Shown in pieces: positions 39,465-51,745 of a stretch of 64,000 nucleotides of DNA. The translations under genes were made by a program, and so were the position numbers. Location: positions 1,151,127 through 1,215,126 of the forward strand of contig VYZB01000169.1 in NCBI GenBank assembly GCA_013397455.1. Reading direction: 5' to 3'. How positions within the stretch are numbered: the first letter of the stretch is position 1; every line of letters starts with the position of its first letter. The notes under the pieces are model-generated. The model worked only from the letters and a program-made list of their open reading frames with translations, was not told where the DNA came from and did no database searches. This DNA is from Crotophaga sulcirostris. Its lineage: Eukaryota > Chordata > Aves > Cuculiformes > Crotophagidae.

Positions 39465-42400
39465 AGATTAAAAGACATTTTAAGAAAGCTAAGCCTGAAC
39501 TTCAACTAAAAAACACCATTATTAGAAGCCAGGGAAAGCCTAGAATCAAACTATTTCCCCAGTTTTAGTTTATTAACTCCTCAAAGGACATTTAGAAAAG
39601 CCTTGTCTGTGAAAGGAGTGTGCTCCAGGAGCATACTTTTTCCATGGGTACATATTTGTGAAGTGAGCGATGTGTAGAAAGAAAACACGTTAATCCTCAT
39701 TTGTTTAATGTCATATTCCCTGGTACTTCACTTCCCACGTGCTCATTTATCTGTTACCTTGCGCTGTGAGGAAGGGATGCAATGAAGATCAGAGAAGAAC
39801 CTGAGATAAAACAGGAATAGCACAGTTCAAGATGGTGATAATGGCACATTTAAAACAACACCTGGCAGAAGTATCTGCAGATGGGAATCCTTCAAGTTAT
39901 AAAAAGAAAAAGTATAAAGTAAGAGTGAAATGCTGAAAAACTACAATCTCAGAAGCCTTGGAGATAAAAATCCTGAAAGATTACGACCATCTCTAAGGAA
40001 GGAAGCCACCTGCAACATTCCCCATCATTCCACCACAACAGCATTGGTGTACGACAGTGTCAGACCTTGTAGAGATTGCACCAGTCAATAAAAAATGGGA
40101 CCAGCCCACAGCATCAAAGCAAACTTCCCAACACCACCACCCTTTTCATGTTTTTGTTACCAATACAAGATGTTATTAGTGAAGCTAATCTCTTGGCTTC
40201 AAAGTCAACAGCTATTGCCTATCTGAACCTCTGCTTTTCTAATACATTTTCTATGAGCTTGAAAATGTCTCAAATTTGTATCAAGCATTTTTGGGAGGGA
40301 AGAGGGGTGGAGGAGTTGAGGCCACCTTCCAATAGTTCCTTTCACAAGCCGCTGGTAAAAACTGTTCCTAATTTCACAACCACAGCCATAAATAACACTA
40401 CTCCAAAAGCTCCACTGCTTGTGTCTGTAGGAGAGGAAACTCTTCCCTGGGGAGTGGATGTTACCAGCACATCCTCGTCTGCGTGCAAAATCCTCCCAAC
40501 CTGCCTCAGATTACACGGATTTGAAAACACCATGAGAAGTGTCTTTATGAGAGTGCAGTTGAAGGTTTTGATGACTACTACACTTATGAAAATGAAATAA
40601 TCAGCTGCATCTGCTGTGAACCTGAAAAATACACCGATCTGTATGGGCAGGGTTATTTTTACTCCTTACAAGTTTAAATACAGAGTTTAATTAAAAGGCA
40701 CTCAAACATATTATGGTTCAGACTATGAAGACATCGAACTACATAATTCCTAATTCCTCCTGTCAGTTAAGGCCAGAAGTGGGATTTGGGAACACCATGA
40801 CCTAACAAACTCAGGAATTCTTTAATCTAAGCTCTCCTGGACTTGGTGGCAGCAGGTTGCCCAAAATTCAGCCACCTCAGCAGGACATGCAGATCCCATT
40901 AATACCTTTCTATATTTAAGCCCAGGATTGCACACACAAGGATACAGTGGGCAAGATTCTCAGTGGGTCTGAGACAGGAGGACACAGAGCAGCTGCTTGC
41001 TGGCTAACTCAGCCCTGGCATCCTTATGGCCATAAATTGTGCCCTAAAGTCTATTAGCTGGTTGCTGCATCCCTGATGGGTGTGAAGCTTCAGACATGCA
41101 CCTGCTTTTGCAAGGAACATCCCCTGGACGTGACAGTTTATAGTCTCAGGAAAATACATTCTAAATTAAAAAATAAAAATCCTAGAAAGGCAAAGGTATT
41201 ACAAGTTTATGAATTTCTCCTTGCTTAACACTGCGTGGCGGGCTGCATAGGAAATATTTCCATTTTCTACAGCAAAAAAGGCATCTATGGAGTCAAAGCC
41301 AACAGCTTTCAAAGCATGTGCTGCACCTGTTTTGGACTTACTTGCTTATTTTATTTTCCTTTGCAATCTATATATTGTGTTCTTCAGCAGGGATCAACCT
41401 CTTCTCAGCTCATCCAAGTGTGTAGCTGTATTCATGCTGGTCACACCATCACCTCTGCAGCCTTTAAGGCCACCATAACCTGAGTGCCTGCTACACCTGG
41501 CAATGGATGCGTCTTGGCAGAAAAACTGTTGATGTTTGACACACGATATATTAAGGCAGAGCTGAAAGAAATTTCCTTTCGTTAAAATATGCAATTAGGA
41601 GAACTTTTTAAACATTGGAAAAAAAATCTGTCTTGTTTTAGATGGAGAGTTTTTGCTGCTTTGACTTGTATCAAAAAGCATCTCTTTTGGCAATCTCCCA
41701 CCACGCTCATATATCAGCTGTTAAAAACATCTTGAAAGGCACAAAATGAAATGAATCGCATCTGGAGCCAATTTGGACATGTATTTGTTTTCTAAACAGT
41801 ATTAAATTCAAATCAGTATGTTGAAATGATAACACAAGCAATCAAATTGGATAGAAATAATGAGAAAAGGCCATATTCTTACCATGCTTACTTTCTACAC
41901 GTTCTTACCAAAACAACTGTGATCATAACTCCTAAATAACTTCATGGAGCTAATAGATTACAACATCAGACCTAAATTAAGACAAAATGTAAAGGTAAAG
42001 ATTCCAGTGATTAGGTACCATCTCTGCCAGACAGCAGTGCCCCTGAGAGATACAATACTTGCACATCCACTGAAATCACAGCTACTTGGACCAGACAGGA
42101 AACTCACTGTATTTCTGTAAAATCTATAGGTTATCGATTCTTCTTTAGTGCAATTATTCAGAAACAGCAAACACGCTACCCTGTAAAATCTGCCCAACAC
42201 ATGCAGTTCATAGAGATGTGGTGGCTACCACAAGCTATGCTCTATTTGCACAGTCAAAGCATCTCCCAGTAAAAAAAAAACAAAAAAACCCACTCTCTGT
42301 GGTGGTGGTTCCCGATGAGCGTCAAGCCACAACCACCTTAGAGTCCAACCTTCTCTCTCACAATCCCCTGTCCACACCTGGCAGACCAAGAGGTAAACTG

Positions 42401-43193
42401 ACATGACTCAAATACATAGTTTTGTGTGCAGAAAATAGTACAGATAAATCAGTAATATCCTCAAAGAAGGGCAAAATTGCAGCAAAGAAAACAAGATTTT
42501 GGGAAAGATGGTAAAAATTATTGCAAGTTTGTAAAGATTTCTATACAACGCTGCACGCTGAATAACGTGGCACTGAGGTCTCCTGGTATGTGTGGGGCAG
42601 CCCAAACACAGCTCAGGTCCATCAGCTGAACATCCCTGGCTGCAGCTCCGCTGGCCCTCAGAGTATTTCATTTTGGGCTGAGACTGCAAGAAGAAACATG
42701 AGAGAAGTAGTTAATGCTGCCAGTGGCACACTCTGAGCTGGCTGGACACCTTCCTCAGTGCTTTTATCCCCACTGCTCACAAATAACATTACATTAACAA
42801 GAGGAAAAAGGCACAGTTCAATGAATTATCTGTTTGCATAAATCCAGGTAGTTAAAACTCGTATGGATTCAGATGATCTGTGTTAACCCAGATAGATGCT
42901 TCCTAGCATAGTAACTGGAATAAAATTTATAATGAAAATGCTCCAATATTTCAGGGTAACAAACTTCCAACAGTCTTCCTGTGCAGACCTTTTCCAATCA
43001 TGCTCAGGGGCGTTAGGCTTTCCCGGGTGCAACCAGTCACAATCAAAAGCTAGAGCATCCCTCTCACCTGACCCAGTCCCTATCCACCTCTGTTGGTGGC
43101 ACATTCCTACCAGAACAGATGGATTTACAGGTGCCAGAAATGGCAGGAAGGTTTTAGTGAAACTAAGTGAGATTAGGAAGATCTAGTTCACAT

Positions 43194-43207
43194 AAAAAAA
43201 AAAAAAA
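43194..43207. repeat. Poly-A run of 14
   Basis: Fourteen A immediately before the tandem duplication at 43209-43256. Confidence 0.85.
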
Positions 43208-43208
43208 G

Positions 43209-43256
43209 GCTTCAGGAAAGTCTGCTGTTCTAAGCTTCAGGAAAGTCTGCTGTTCT
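43209..43256. repeat. Two-copy tandem duplication, 25-base period
   Basis: A 23-base unit starting 'gcttcaggaaagtctgctgt' occurs at 43209-43231 and again, identically, at 43234-43256, separated by 'aa'. The perfect identity suggests a recent duplication. Confidence 0.95.
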
Positions 43257-44098
43257 TCCACCATTATTTCAAAATCAGGAGTACCCCTTTTCTCTGGACA
43301 ATGAATGAGAAGCTATATAGTAATTCACAGCTGCCCTTTCTGACCTCCGAAAGAAACCATCCATTAGAGGAACTCAGATACTCTCCTTCCAGGGTGCTCG
43401 CTGGCAGGTGGAGAACAGAAAGCAAGAGCCTGTTAGAGGGTAAATACAGAGGACCCAGAACCTGGCAAGCTTTGAAATGACCCTGTCTTGCTGCGAGGAG
43501 GTTGCTGGCACGGGCAGGCAACACCACTGCAGGAGGAGAGTGAGGAGGAACCAATGCAGAAAGTGTCACACACGTCCCCTCCTGGCACCCCCACGGCAGC
43601 CTCAGAGAAACACGCTCTGTGCAGTTCTCAGAGGACACAGCATCTCTTTCTTTCCTGGTCAAAAAAAAAGTGTTAAAATTATGGAATCTAAAAATATCTT
43701 TTTTTCCTATTTCTATTTTTCTAAATAAAAAGCTAAAATGTGATGAAAGGAATGTTTCTTCAGGGCCCACACTTCCCAAGCATGAATCAAGCAGATGATA
43801 TCTCCCTTATGGGCAGATGATCTCCTCATCAAAACGCTCCAAAGATGTTATCTTCATTTTCAGAGGAGACAGAGCAATATTCTCAATATCATGAAGAAAC
43901 AGGAATCAAAACTGGGCTGAAGGGAAGACATGCTATTTCTAATGCCTATTCATTCTATGGAACTACTTGAAAAAACCCTCTGATCCCTTTCTCCCCCCAC
44001 ATTTTGGGAGCAGCCTCTTCACACCCTGGTTCTTGCTCCTTTTTGCTGTTTTCCCGTGGCCTAGAGGGCGTTGGCAGCATCAAAAATACCATGAGGGC

Positions 44099-44111
44099 TT
44101 TTTTTTTTTTT
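44099..44111. repeat. Poly-T run of 13
   Basis: Thirteen consecutive T; no adjacent retrosequence recognised. Confidence 0.8.
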
Positions 44112-47100
44112 GAAATACAGCCTGACTGCTGGTAAGCGTTGCAGAAAAGTGGCCCAGTTCTCCAGCCCTATAGACACTGGCTCCAGGACTCAGAGCAGAC
44201 CCTTGACTCAGAGCAGCACTTGCTGTGATAGGTAATAAATGCTGATAAACAGAATTCTCTAAAAACCAGGAAAACAACTAAATGACAGGGGAAATTGCAT
44301 AGCTGGCAGAGAGGCCATATGCAATTACCCACATTAATAACTACTGACAATCTTTCCCTGGGCATTTCAGCAGTGAAGCAAAGTTTTCCGTGCTTCAGAA
44401 ACAGCCACAAACTCTTCTTTTGGCAACATAATTAATTGGAGAAAAAAAATAATCCTATCAAGCAGGGTCTACGTTCACGGTTGAAAATGATGCCGTGTTT
44501 AAGCAGCATGATAGGTGTTTCTGGGGTGACAGGAGCTGAAGGTGGCAGCATGTCAAGGCTAAGGGGGCAAGCAGCCCTCCTGCCACCCACAGAGAGTTTA
44601 TACGTACAAATGTGGAATTATGTTCAACTTATATTCAGACAACACAGTGGGATTGAAAAGACACGGATACTGTGAGGTCAAACACAGCTTTCCATTTGAG
44701 TTCAGACTGCACAGCACTCCTTGAACGCCCACCCATCACCCCAAGGTCCCACCTGGGCCGAGATCTCCACCTCTGCGGCACTTGGGGATGTGCCCTTGTT
44801 GAAGGCTGATGAAGCCCTGTGCTCCTGGTAGGGGTTGAGCACAGAAAAATCACACAGCAGATGGACAAAGGAAGGTGCTAAAATGAGTAATAAAATGCAG
44901 AAGGGAAACCTGAAAGACATTCTCTAAAATCTTAATTAATAGGGAAAGCTTAAGGACTGAGAGGCACCATAAATCCAAGCTGTATAGATCTCTGATTAAG
45001 GTTTCCTGCATCGTATCCTGCAGAAGAATGGAAATGGTTATAGTCTGCAAATACACTCCGAAGATGATAACACGGTTTTGCTTTCAAAGATAAAGGAGAA
45101 AATAATTCAATTTAACAATCAAATGGGAGGTGGAGACCCACACGGGGGGTACTACGGGGGACGGAGGCGCCTGGCTTAGGCATCGATGCCTTCAGAAAAG
45201 AGATTAATAAAAAAGGACCCAGTCCTCCTATCTCTTAAAAAAAAAGAAAAAAAGACATGAGGACATTCGTATTTCTTCAGCTGCTGCTGCTGATGATGTG
45301 CCAAATGTCCTCTACAAGGTGTGACCATCAGATCCAGACTAAAATTATACAGAGCTGGGACGGAATAAGCAGCAAAACATCCACAGGTCAGCATCAGGAG
45401 AGCCTGGACTTGGTCTCCATCCATCCTTCAAACTTCTGCCCCAACATCTGTCACTCCTTGCTGTCTCCTGGGCAGGAAAACCAAACCTAACCCAACTCAT
45501 CAAAGCAGCTGCAGAGCAGAAACTGGATCTGGGGACAGCATGCCCCAAAAGCTGTCCTTCCCTGGGTACTCTTAAAGAGGAGCAGAACTCCTCCAACCAC
45601 CTCCTTCCAAGCCCTGGCACAAAAGCACGGTGGCTCCTCCTATGCAATTGCACAGATAAGTTGTTCCCTGAGCACTGCGACTTACTGAGCTAATTTCCAG
45701 GTATTTTCATACATAATGGCTCCCTCTTGCGTCAGTTCTCCAGTGTCTCCCACCAAGTTCAGCTTCAGCCTTGGCCTCCCATGGACAACCATAACAGGTT
45801 CTCAAATTTCATGAAATGCATCCTTAAATTCGGTTGAAATTAGTCAGAAGTTCAAAACACATTAGAGAGAACACACCACTAGCAGAGAGCACACTACATC
45901 AGCGTCCAGCCATTGCAAACTGGCTTTAAATGGTCGACAATATTAGGAAGATGTTGAGGACTACCCCACATTTGGGCACTGAGAAACTCCACTCCACTCT
46001 GAGTCCCACCTAAGTGCACAGAGCAGAACAGGAGTTAAGAGACTACTGCTTCCAAGCTGTTGCTTGCGCTCCTGTCTCCCCTGGCAAACCAGGGAGGTGA
46101 GGAGCCCACAAGGATATGTTCATTGGTTTCCATATCACTGTGTGCATTACCCCATGTCCGCAAGGAGCCAGTTATTGCTTTGTTTTTCACTTAATCCAGA
46201 GATATCATCAACAGCTTCACCTCTTTGTGACACCAGAGAACAACTGAGGGTCAGCCAGGGTTAACAGCAAGCCTTTTCCATTGATTATCTATTCATAGGA
46301 TTGGAAAGTCACATGGATGGAGAAGAAAAAGCACTTCTCTACTGTTGATTACAAATACGCTGTTTTCTAAACGGCTACAAAACTGAACAGCAAGAGCAGA
46401 CCTTACTTGATCAAAGAAATAAAAGAAATGCTACCACGGCCATTAGTTCTGTATTTCAGACCTCACTTTATTCACAAGTGCCCGTGGTTTCTCCAGGGAC
46501 TGCATAAGCAGGCTTTAGACTTGCACAGACCAGATAACGTGGAAACACCTTCCTTAAAAGTAGATCCAACCAAAGCTTTTTCCAAGGCTTCACATTCACT
46601 GAAAGCAGCTGCAGGTCAGCACACACAAAGCACCTGAAAAGCTGTCACCTCCTCCCACCAGGAATGCACACGATGCTGCAGGCAAAGTTGAGCTAAAACT
46701 GTGCTTCTTGAAAGTTGCCTCATATGCCTCTATTTTTTCCCAAGTTCAGCATTCACATTCAGTGAATTGAAGCACCCAACTCTCTCCAACAGAACTAGTT
46801 TTGTGAAAATGGATGGTATTTACTTGAGGGGTATTTTCCTTTTTTCTGAACACTAATTTTTGTTTCTGTAAAAATGTAAGACAGCTCTAAGGCAGAGCTC
46901 ACTTAGAGAGGAGTCAGTCTGAATTTTCAATGAACTTTAATTAACTATGGACAGTCATTCTGTTCCAAGTTCTTAAAAATAAAATGATAGCTTCATATGA
47001 ACAAGGTCACTATTGTAAAAATAAAAGTATTATCAGACTCCTGACACACATGAATTTCATTGAATGAAAAGATGTCAGATTTAAGAAAATATTGTAGTCA

Positions 47101-48486
47101 AATTCTCAAACCTATCACAAGATATTTTACAACATCAAGGCCATTTCAAAGGCTCTAAAATGAAAACCCTTTTATACTTTACTTTGTTTTGCAAACAAAA
47201 GAAAAACATTGAAACCATCCATATTCACACTGTGAATAAGAGTTCTACAATCAACACAATGTTCTTTTTTCCTTTTCAAAGATACTAAAACCCACCCCTG
47301 AGTCACCTTACTGTTCAGATTCACATAACTAATGCAATGCACAGCAATCCAACCTTCCCCACATTAACAAAAGTGCCAAAAAAGGTATTAACAGCTGGGA
47401 TGCTGATTAAAAAAGCCCATAAGAGACAAACAATGCAGATAATCCTGCTTATAAAAGCCCATATGCTTGCCTCCAGCACGCTCCCGTATGCTATAAGGGC
47501 TTCGATGCTGGGAAGAACGGCAGCATGCGGATCCGTAGGACGGGATTTTATCTGCTCCATCTACCTGATCAATTCATAATCAAGAGACTGCAGCACTCCA
47601 AGCCAGCACTGTAATTCTTTCACTTTTGGGTTCTTACACTTCAAAGACAAATGACAAAACTCCAAAGTAAAGCAGCCTGCACGCACCGCCCACCAATACA
47701 AACGCATTTAACTTAAGTCAGTATTGATCCTGCCAACACCACCCCCTTTGACATTAACGGGTGCTCTGTGCAGGGACCGGAGCATCACCGCTGCCCTTTT
47801 CATTTGGATGGGCCTTGATTCAATCAGACCTGAGAGCCAGGGAACAACCTTTTTCATTTTGTAATATGCTGAAAACAGAATATTTGCTCTGACACCGATT
47901 TGGAACGTTTCCCCAAGCAGAGCAGTGGGTAGGGACTACGTGCTAATTGCAGTCGCTCTCCTAGATGTGCCATAAGACAAATCTTTCTTACTAAAAGGTT
48001 TATTTTTGTCGGCAGTCTTGAAAGGGCTCATTATAACTGATCACCAGATGTCACCAATTCTTCATAAAATACAACAGAAAGAACATTTTTCCCAGAAAAA
48101 GACAACCCACAACTGTCAAAGTGTAACAAGAGCCATAAATACACCATTCTGGAGTATTTTTAGCCACAGATAGAGCTTCCCTTTCTCTATTACATGTCTA
48201 AACCAACATCTATTGAAATAGGAATGATGCCTTCTAATAGTGTCAGCACTAATGACAAGCTCTCATTAACAGATACTGTACTTCAACCCAGCCTCCAAGA
48301 AGATGATCAAAAGATCTACAGTAGAAAATACCACTGGTTTTCAGATCAAGCCCTCAGCAGCCAAGAACGAACCCCCACCCATGGAAATAACACAACTTTG
48401 CAACCCAGCAAAACAAAATGACAGGGGGGACCAGGCCACACACCTTCATCCCTCTTAAACAAAAAAAATATAATAATATTGCCAAC

Positions 48487-49048
48487 AGGGCAAGGGAGGG
48501 GATTCTCCCCCTCTACTCTACTCTCATGAGACCCCACCTGGAGTCCTGTGTTCAGTTCTGAAATCCTCAACATAAGGAGGACATGGAGCTGTTGGAATGG
48601 GTCCAGAGGAGCCCACGAAGATGATCTGAGGACTGAAGCACCTCTGTGGGGAGGACAGGCTGAGAGAGTTGGGGTTGTTCACCCTGGAGAAGGGAAGGCT
48701 CTGAGGAGACCTTAGAGCAATCTCCTAGTATCTGAGGGGCTCCAGGAAAGCTGGGGAGGGGCTTTTTACAAGGGCACATAGTGATAAGATGAGGGGGGAA
48801 CAGCTTTAAATTGGAAGGGGGGAGATTTAGATTAGACATTGGGAAGAAATACTTCACAATGAGGGTGGGGAGACCCTGGCTCAGGTTGCCCAGAGCAGTG
48901 GTGGCTGCCCCATCCCTAGAGGTGTTCCAGGCCAGGTTGGATGGGGCTTGGAGCCCCCTGACCCAGTGGGAGGTGTCCCTGCCCATGGCAGGGGGTGGAA
49001 CTGAATGGTCTTTAAGGTCCCTTCCAACCCAAATCACTCTATGATCCT
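48487..49048 (+). mobile_element. Longest CR1 LINE fragment in the window
   Basis: This copy extends furthest 5'. It begins within the end of the CR1 reverse-transcriptase ORF2: 'gagaccccacctggagtcct' translates as the [13 protein letters not shown] motif, and 'aggacatggagctgttgg' as KEDMELL-like. It then runs through the 3' UTR to 'ccaacccaaatcactctatg'. Stops interrupt the ORF2 remnant (an in-frame TGA follows the CVQF motif), so it is not functional. The 156-codon minus-strand frame across it is antisense noise. Confidence 0.95.
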
Positions 49049-51671
49049 AATAAGGTTAAAAAAAAATGAAGGAAAACAGATAAATCACATAGAGCTGTGT
49101 GTTTCACCAGGAGAATTCCAAGACAAAGGTATGTCGCGTTGGTGCAGCTTCAAGGGGAAGTGCTCTGCAAACTGTCCTATGCGCGCTCAATTCTGGTGAA
49201 ATCCCTGAATCACTCGTACAAGGGGAGTTAAGCTGAAGACTGGGGGGTTGCTATAGGCAGCTTCCCCATGGAAATCCACTTGAGGAGAATTCCCAAGGTA
49301 AATTATACACTTCAGCTGCTGGATCGCTTTCCCCATTTTCAGATCTCAAATCAAATTTGGTGACTTTGTTTTCATTATCAGCCCAAAGAAGTGTCTGCCA
49401 TCCAAACCCTATTAGGACATGTGTCACATCCTGTGCGCGCAGTGACACCGCGGGTATGCGTTCTGGTGCTCAGAGCATTTAATCTACTTTTACCTCTGGG
49501 TTTCTTCGAATGAAAAATATTCTGTGCACAAACTGCACATTGCTACTTGCAGATCTGTCAGTTATATTTATTTCACAAGCAGTTTAAGACGTGATGTGAA
49601 ATGAGTGGCTGGTAAGATTTTACTACAAGCTATCAGAGTCTTAACATCATCTATAGACACCATCTATAACCATTCACTTTCATCCTCACAGCCACGGCTT
49701 TGAGATACCCCCACTGCCTGCAGAGACATTACCTGAGCACTGAGAAAAACCCAACCTCATCAGGAGAAACATTCAACTCATGATGTTCAGTGGGCAAAGC
49801 CAGAAGGGAGCCTCCACGCCTACTACACCATGGGAGCACACAGGGGCCACTCAGACCCCAAACCCCACCTTTCCTCCATGTAGCAGCCTGCCTCTTGCAC
49901 TCACATATGGTTGTCCATCAAAAGAGCAAGACATAACCCAGCTCGAGCTGAGAAAGAAAGTGTCCACAAGGATTTGGGAACAGCGACTAAGAGCCCATGA
50001 GTATATTTGAAAGCCAGCAGCTCCCTGTACTGCCCATCTTCTTCCACTAAGCTCCCTCTGGGACAACTGACTCCTGCCAAATGATTCCATTTTAGCAGAG
50101 GCTGATTTGGGATAAGCCTAAATAATCAACTGGCAAAGCTCCGTTGTTTTACTGAGGCTTACAGAGATATTAAGAATTATTACCACTCTGAGTTCACCAT
50201 TTGTATTTCTGGAGAAAAAAACCCAATGCATCAGCTGCTTTTTTTCAGGCCATAGGCAAGTTGAGGTGCAAAACATGGGGTGCTCCCCCTTTGAGCACCC
50301 AACCTACCCAGCGTGCAGCCTCAGCACCCACCAGGCAGCTGGTTTTGCTACAGCTCTGCTGCAAATCTCAGCAGCTTCCATCCTACTTCAAACACAAGGA
50401 AAACACTCAGCAAATTGTTCTTGCTCAGTATATGATCCCTGGCCAATATTTTATGGCAGCAACACGTCCGCAGAAGAGTGAGGAAAGAACTACCTACAGC
50501 TGTTGGATGTGAGCAATTAAACCAGAATCCATTACAATGACAAGGCATTAGATAGAGTGCACAACCCTGTAAAGTCACTTCGTATTAAGAATATATTTGG
50601 CTACTTCTACATGTGAATCTGGTCTGAAGATAAAGTTTCATCCATTTACTATCAGGGATTTCTGCAGACAGTGGTTAAAAGCAGGTTCTTAAAAATTTAA
50701 ATTTGACTACAAGACACACACACTTTCTACACAAATACACATATTTGCATTTCATTCTCTAAGTTATATTTACATCTACTTGTTCAATATTTATTGCTGT
50801 GCAATTGTTGAAAGCCTTGACAATTAAGGCTTAATCCAGCCATAATAAAATACTAAAGCAAAAAAATAAGTGCTGCCTTCAGCAGTCTGAAAACACAAGC
50901 CTAGTGAAAAACCTACAATACAGTGCATAAAAATGTATTTATTAATAACTCCTCACTCTCCTCTTACTCAATGGTATCTTTAAACCATACACTTATAACC
51001 AGCACTGGAGATTCCTACAAAGGTTATATATAGAAAATATCAGGTGCAATCAGTCTGTGTGTGCAATAGATGATGGGTGTAGGAACAAATACTCCCAGGC
51101 TCACCCAGCCAAGGTGTTTCCCTTAAGCAGACAGGATCTCCTGTAACACCGAGATTAAGACGACAAACAATGAGAAACTGTGCCCAATCAGGCCCTCCTT
51201 CAATATTTTGGAGCCTTGAGTCTAAAGAAAACCTCTGCACAGCACCAGCATCAGTTTTGTTCTCCCCACAGCTCCTGTGAGACCCAGGGAAACGCACCAG
51301 CTCCCTTCCTCCCCGAGCACGTGCCTGTTGTGAGATACAGGCAGACTTCAACACCCGAGCTCGGCCACCAGCACACAGGGTTTCCCAGCTCCCTGCAGAT
51401 GAGTTCTGGATTTCCCTCCATGCCCTGCTCTGCCTGCCTCTCCTGGGGCTCCACACAGCCCTGCTCTGCTGCCTCCAACAGCAGTCAAACATCATCTGCT
51501 GCTTGCTGAGCACTGCCTAATTTTGCTGGGGTGAGCCTGGCAAGGAGCTGTGCTTCCAGCTGAGAAGTCTTCAACTCTCCTTCATACAACAGATTGGATT
51601 GACTGTTGCTCAAGAGTCAGCACAGCTCTATTATTAAGCTTCCCTGGAAATAAAAATGTAGCATCTTGAGT

Positions 51672-51745
51672 TTAAAAAAAAACCAAACCAACAAACTAAA
51701 CAATAAACCCAAACAACAACAACAACAAAGAAAACAAAAAGAAGG
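51672..51745. repeat. A/C-rich low-complexity tract with (AAC)n core
   Basis: Runs of A with CCAA and an (AAC)5-like core ('aacaacaacaacaacaaag'). The Lys/Gln/Asn-rich open frame over it is a composition effect. Confidence 0.8.

Noticed and set aside
38795..39509. Long plus-strand open frames (205 and 134 codons)
   Set aside because: Most of their length is antisense CR1 3' sequence (39049-39464). Similar frames recur over other antisense CR1 copies, such as 13557-13961.
40076..40600. 174-codon plus-strand open frame
   Set aside because: No domain, signal or family resemblance, and composition like the surrounding intron. It is within chance expectation for 64 kb.
43264..43779. 171-codon minus-strand open frame
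   Set aside because: No recognisable motif; the frame lies in unremarkable intron with no splice or start context to support it.
48567..49037. 156-codon minus-strand open frame
   Set aside because: It lies wholly within the plus-oriented CR1 copy and is antisense translation of that repeat.
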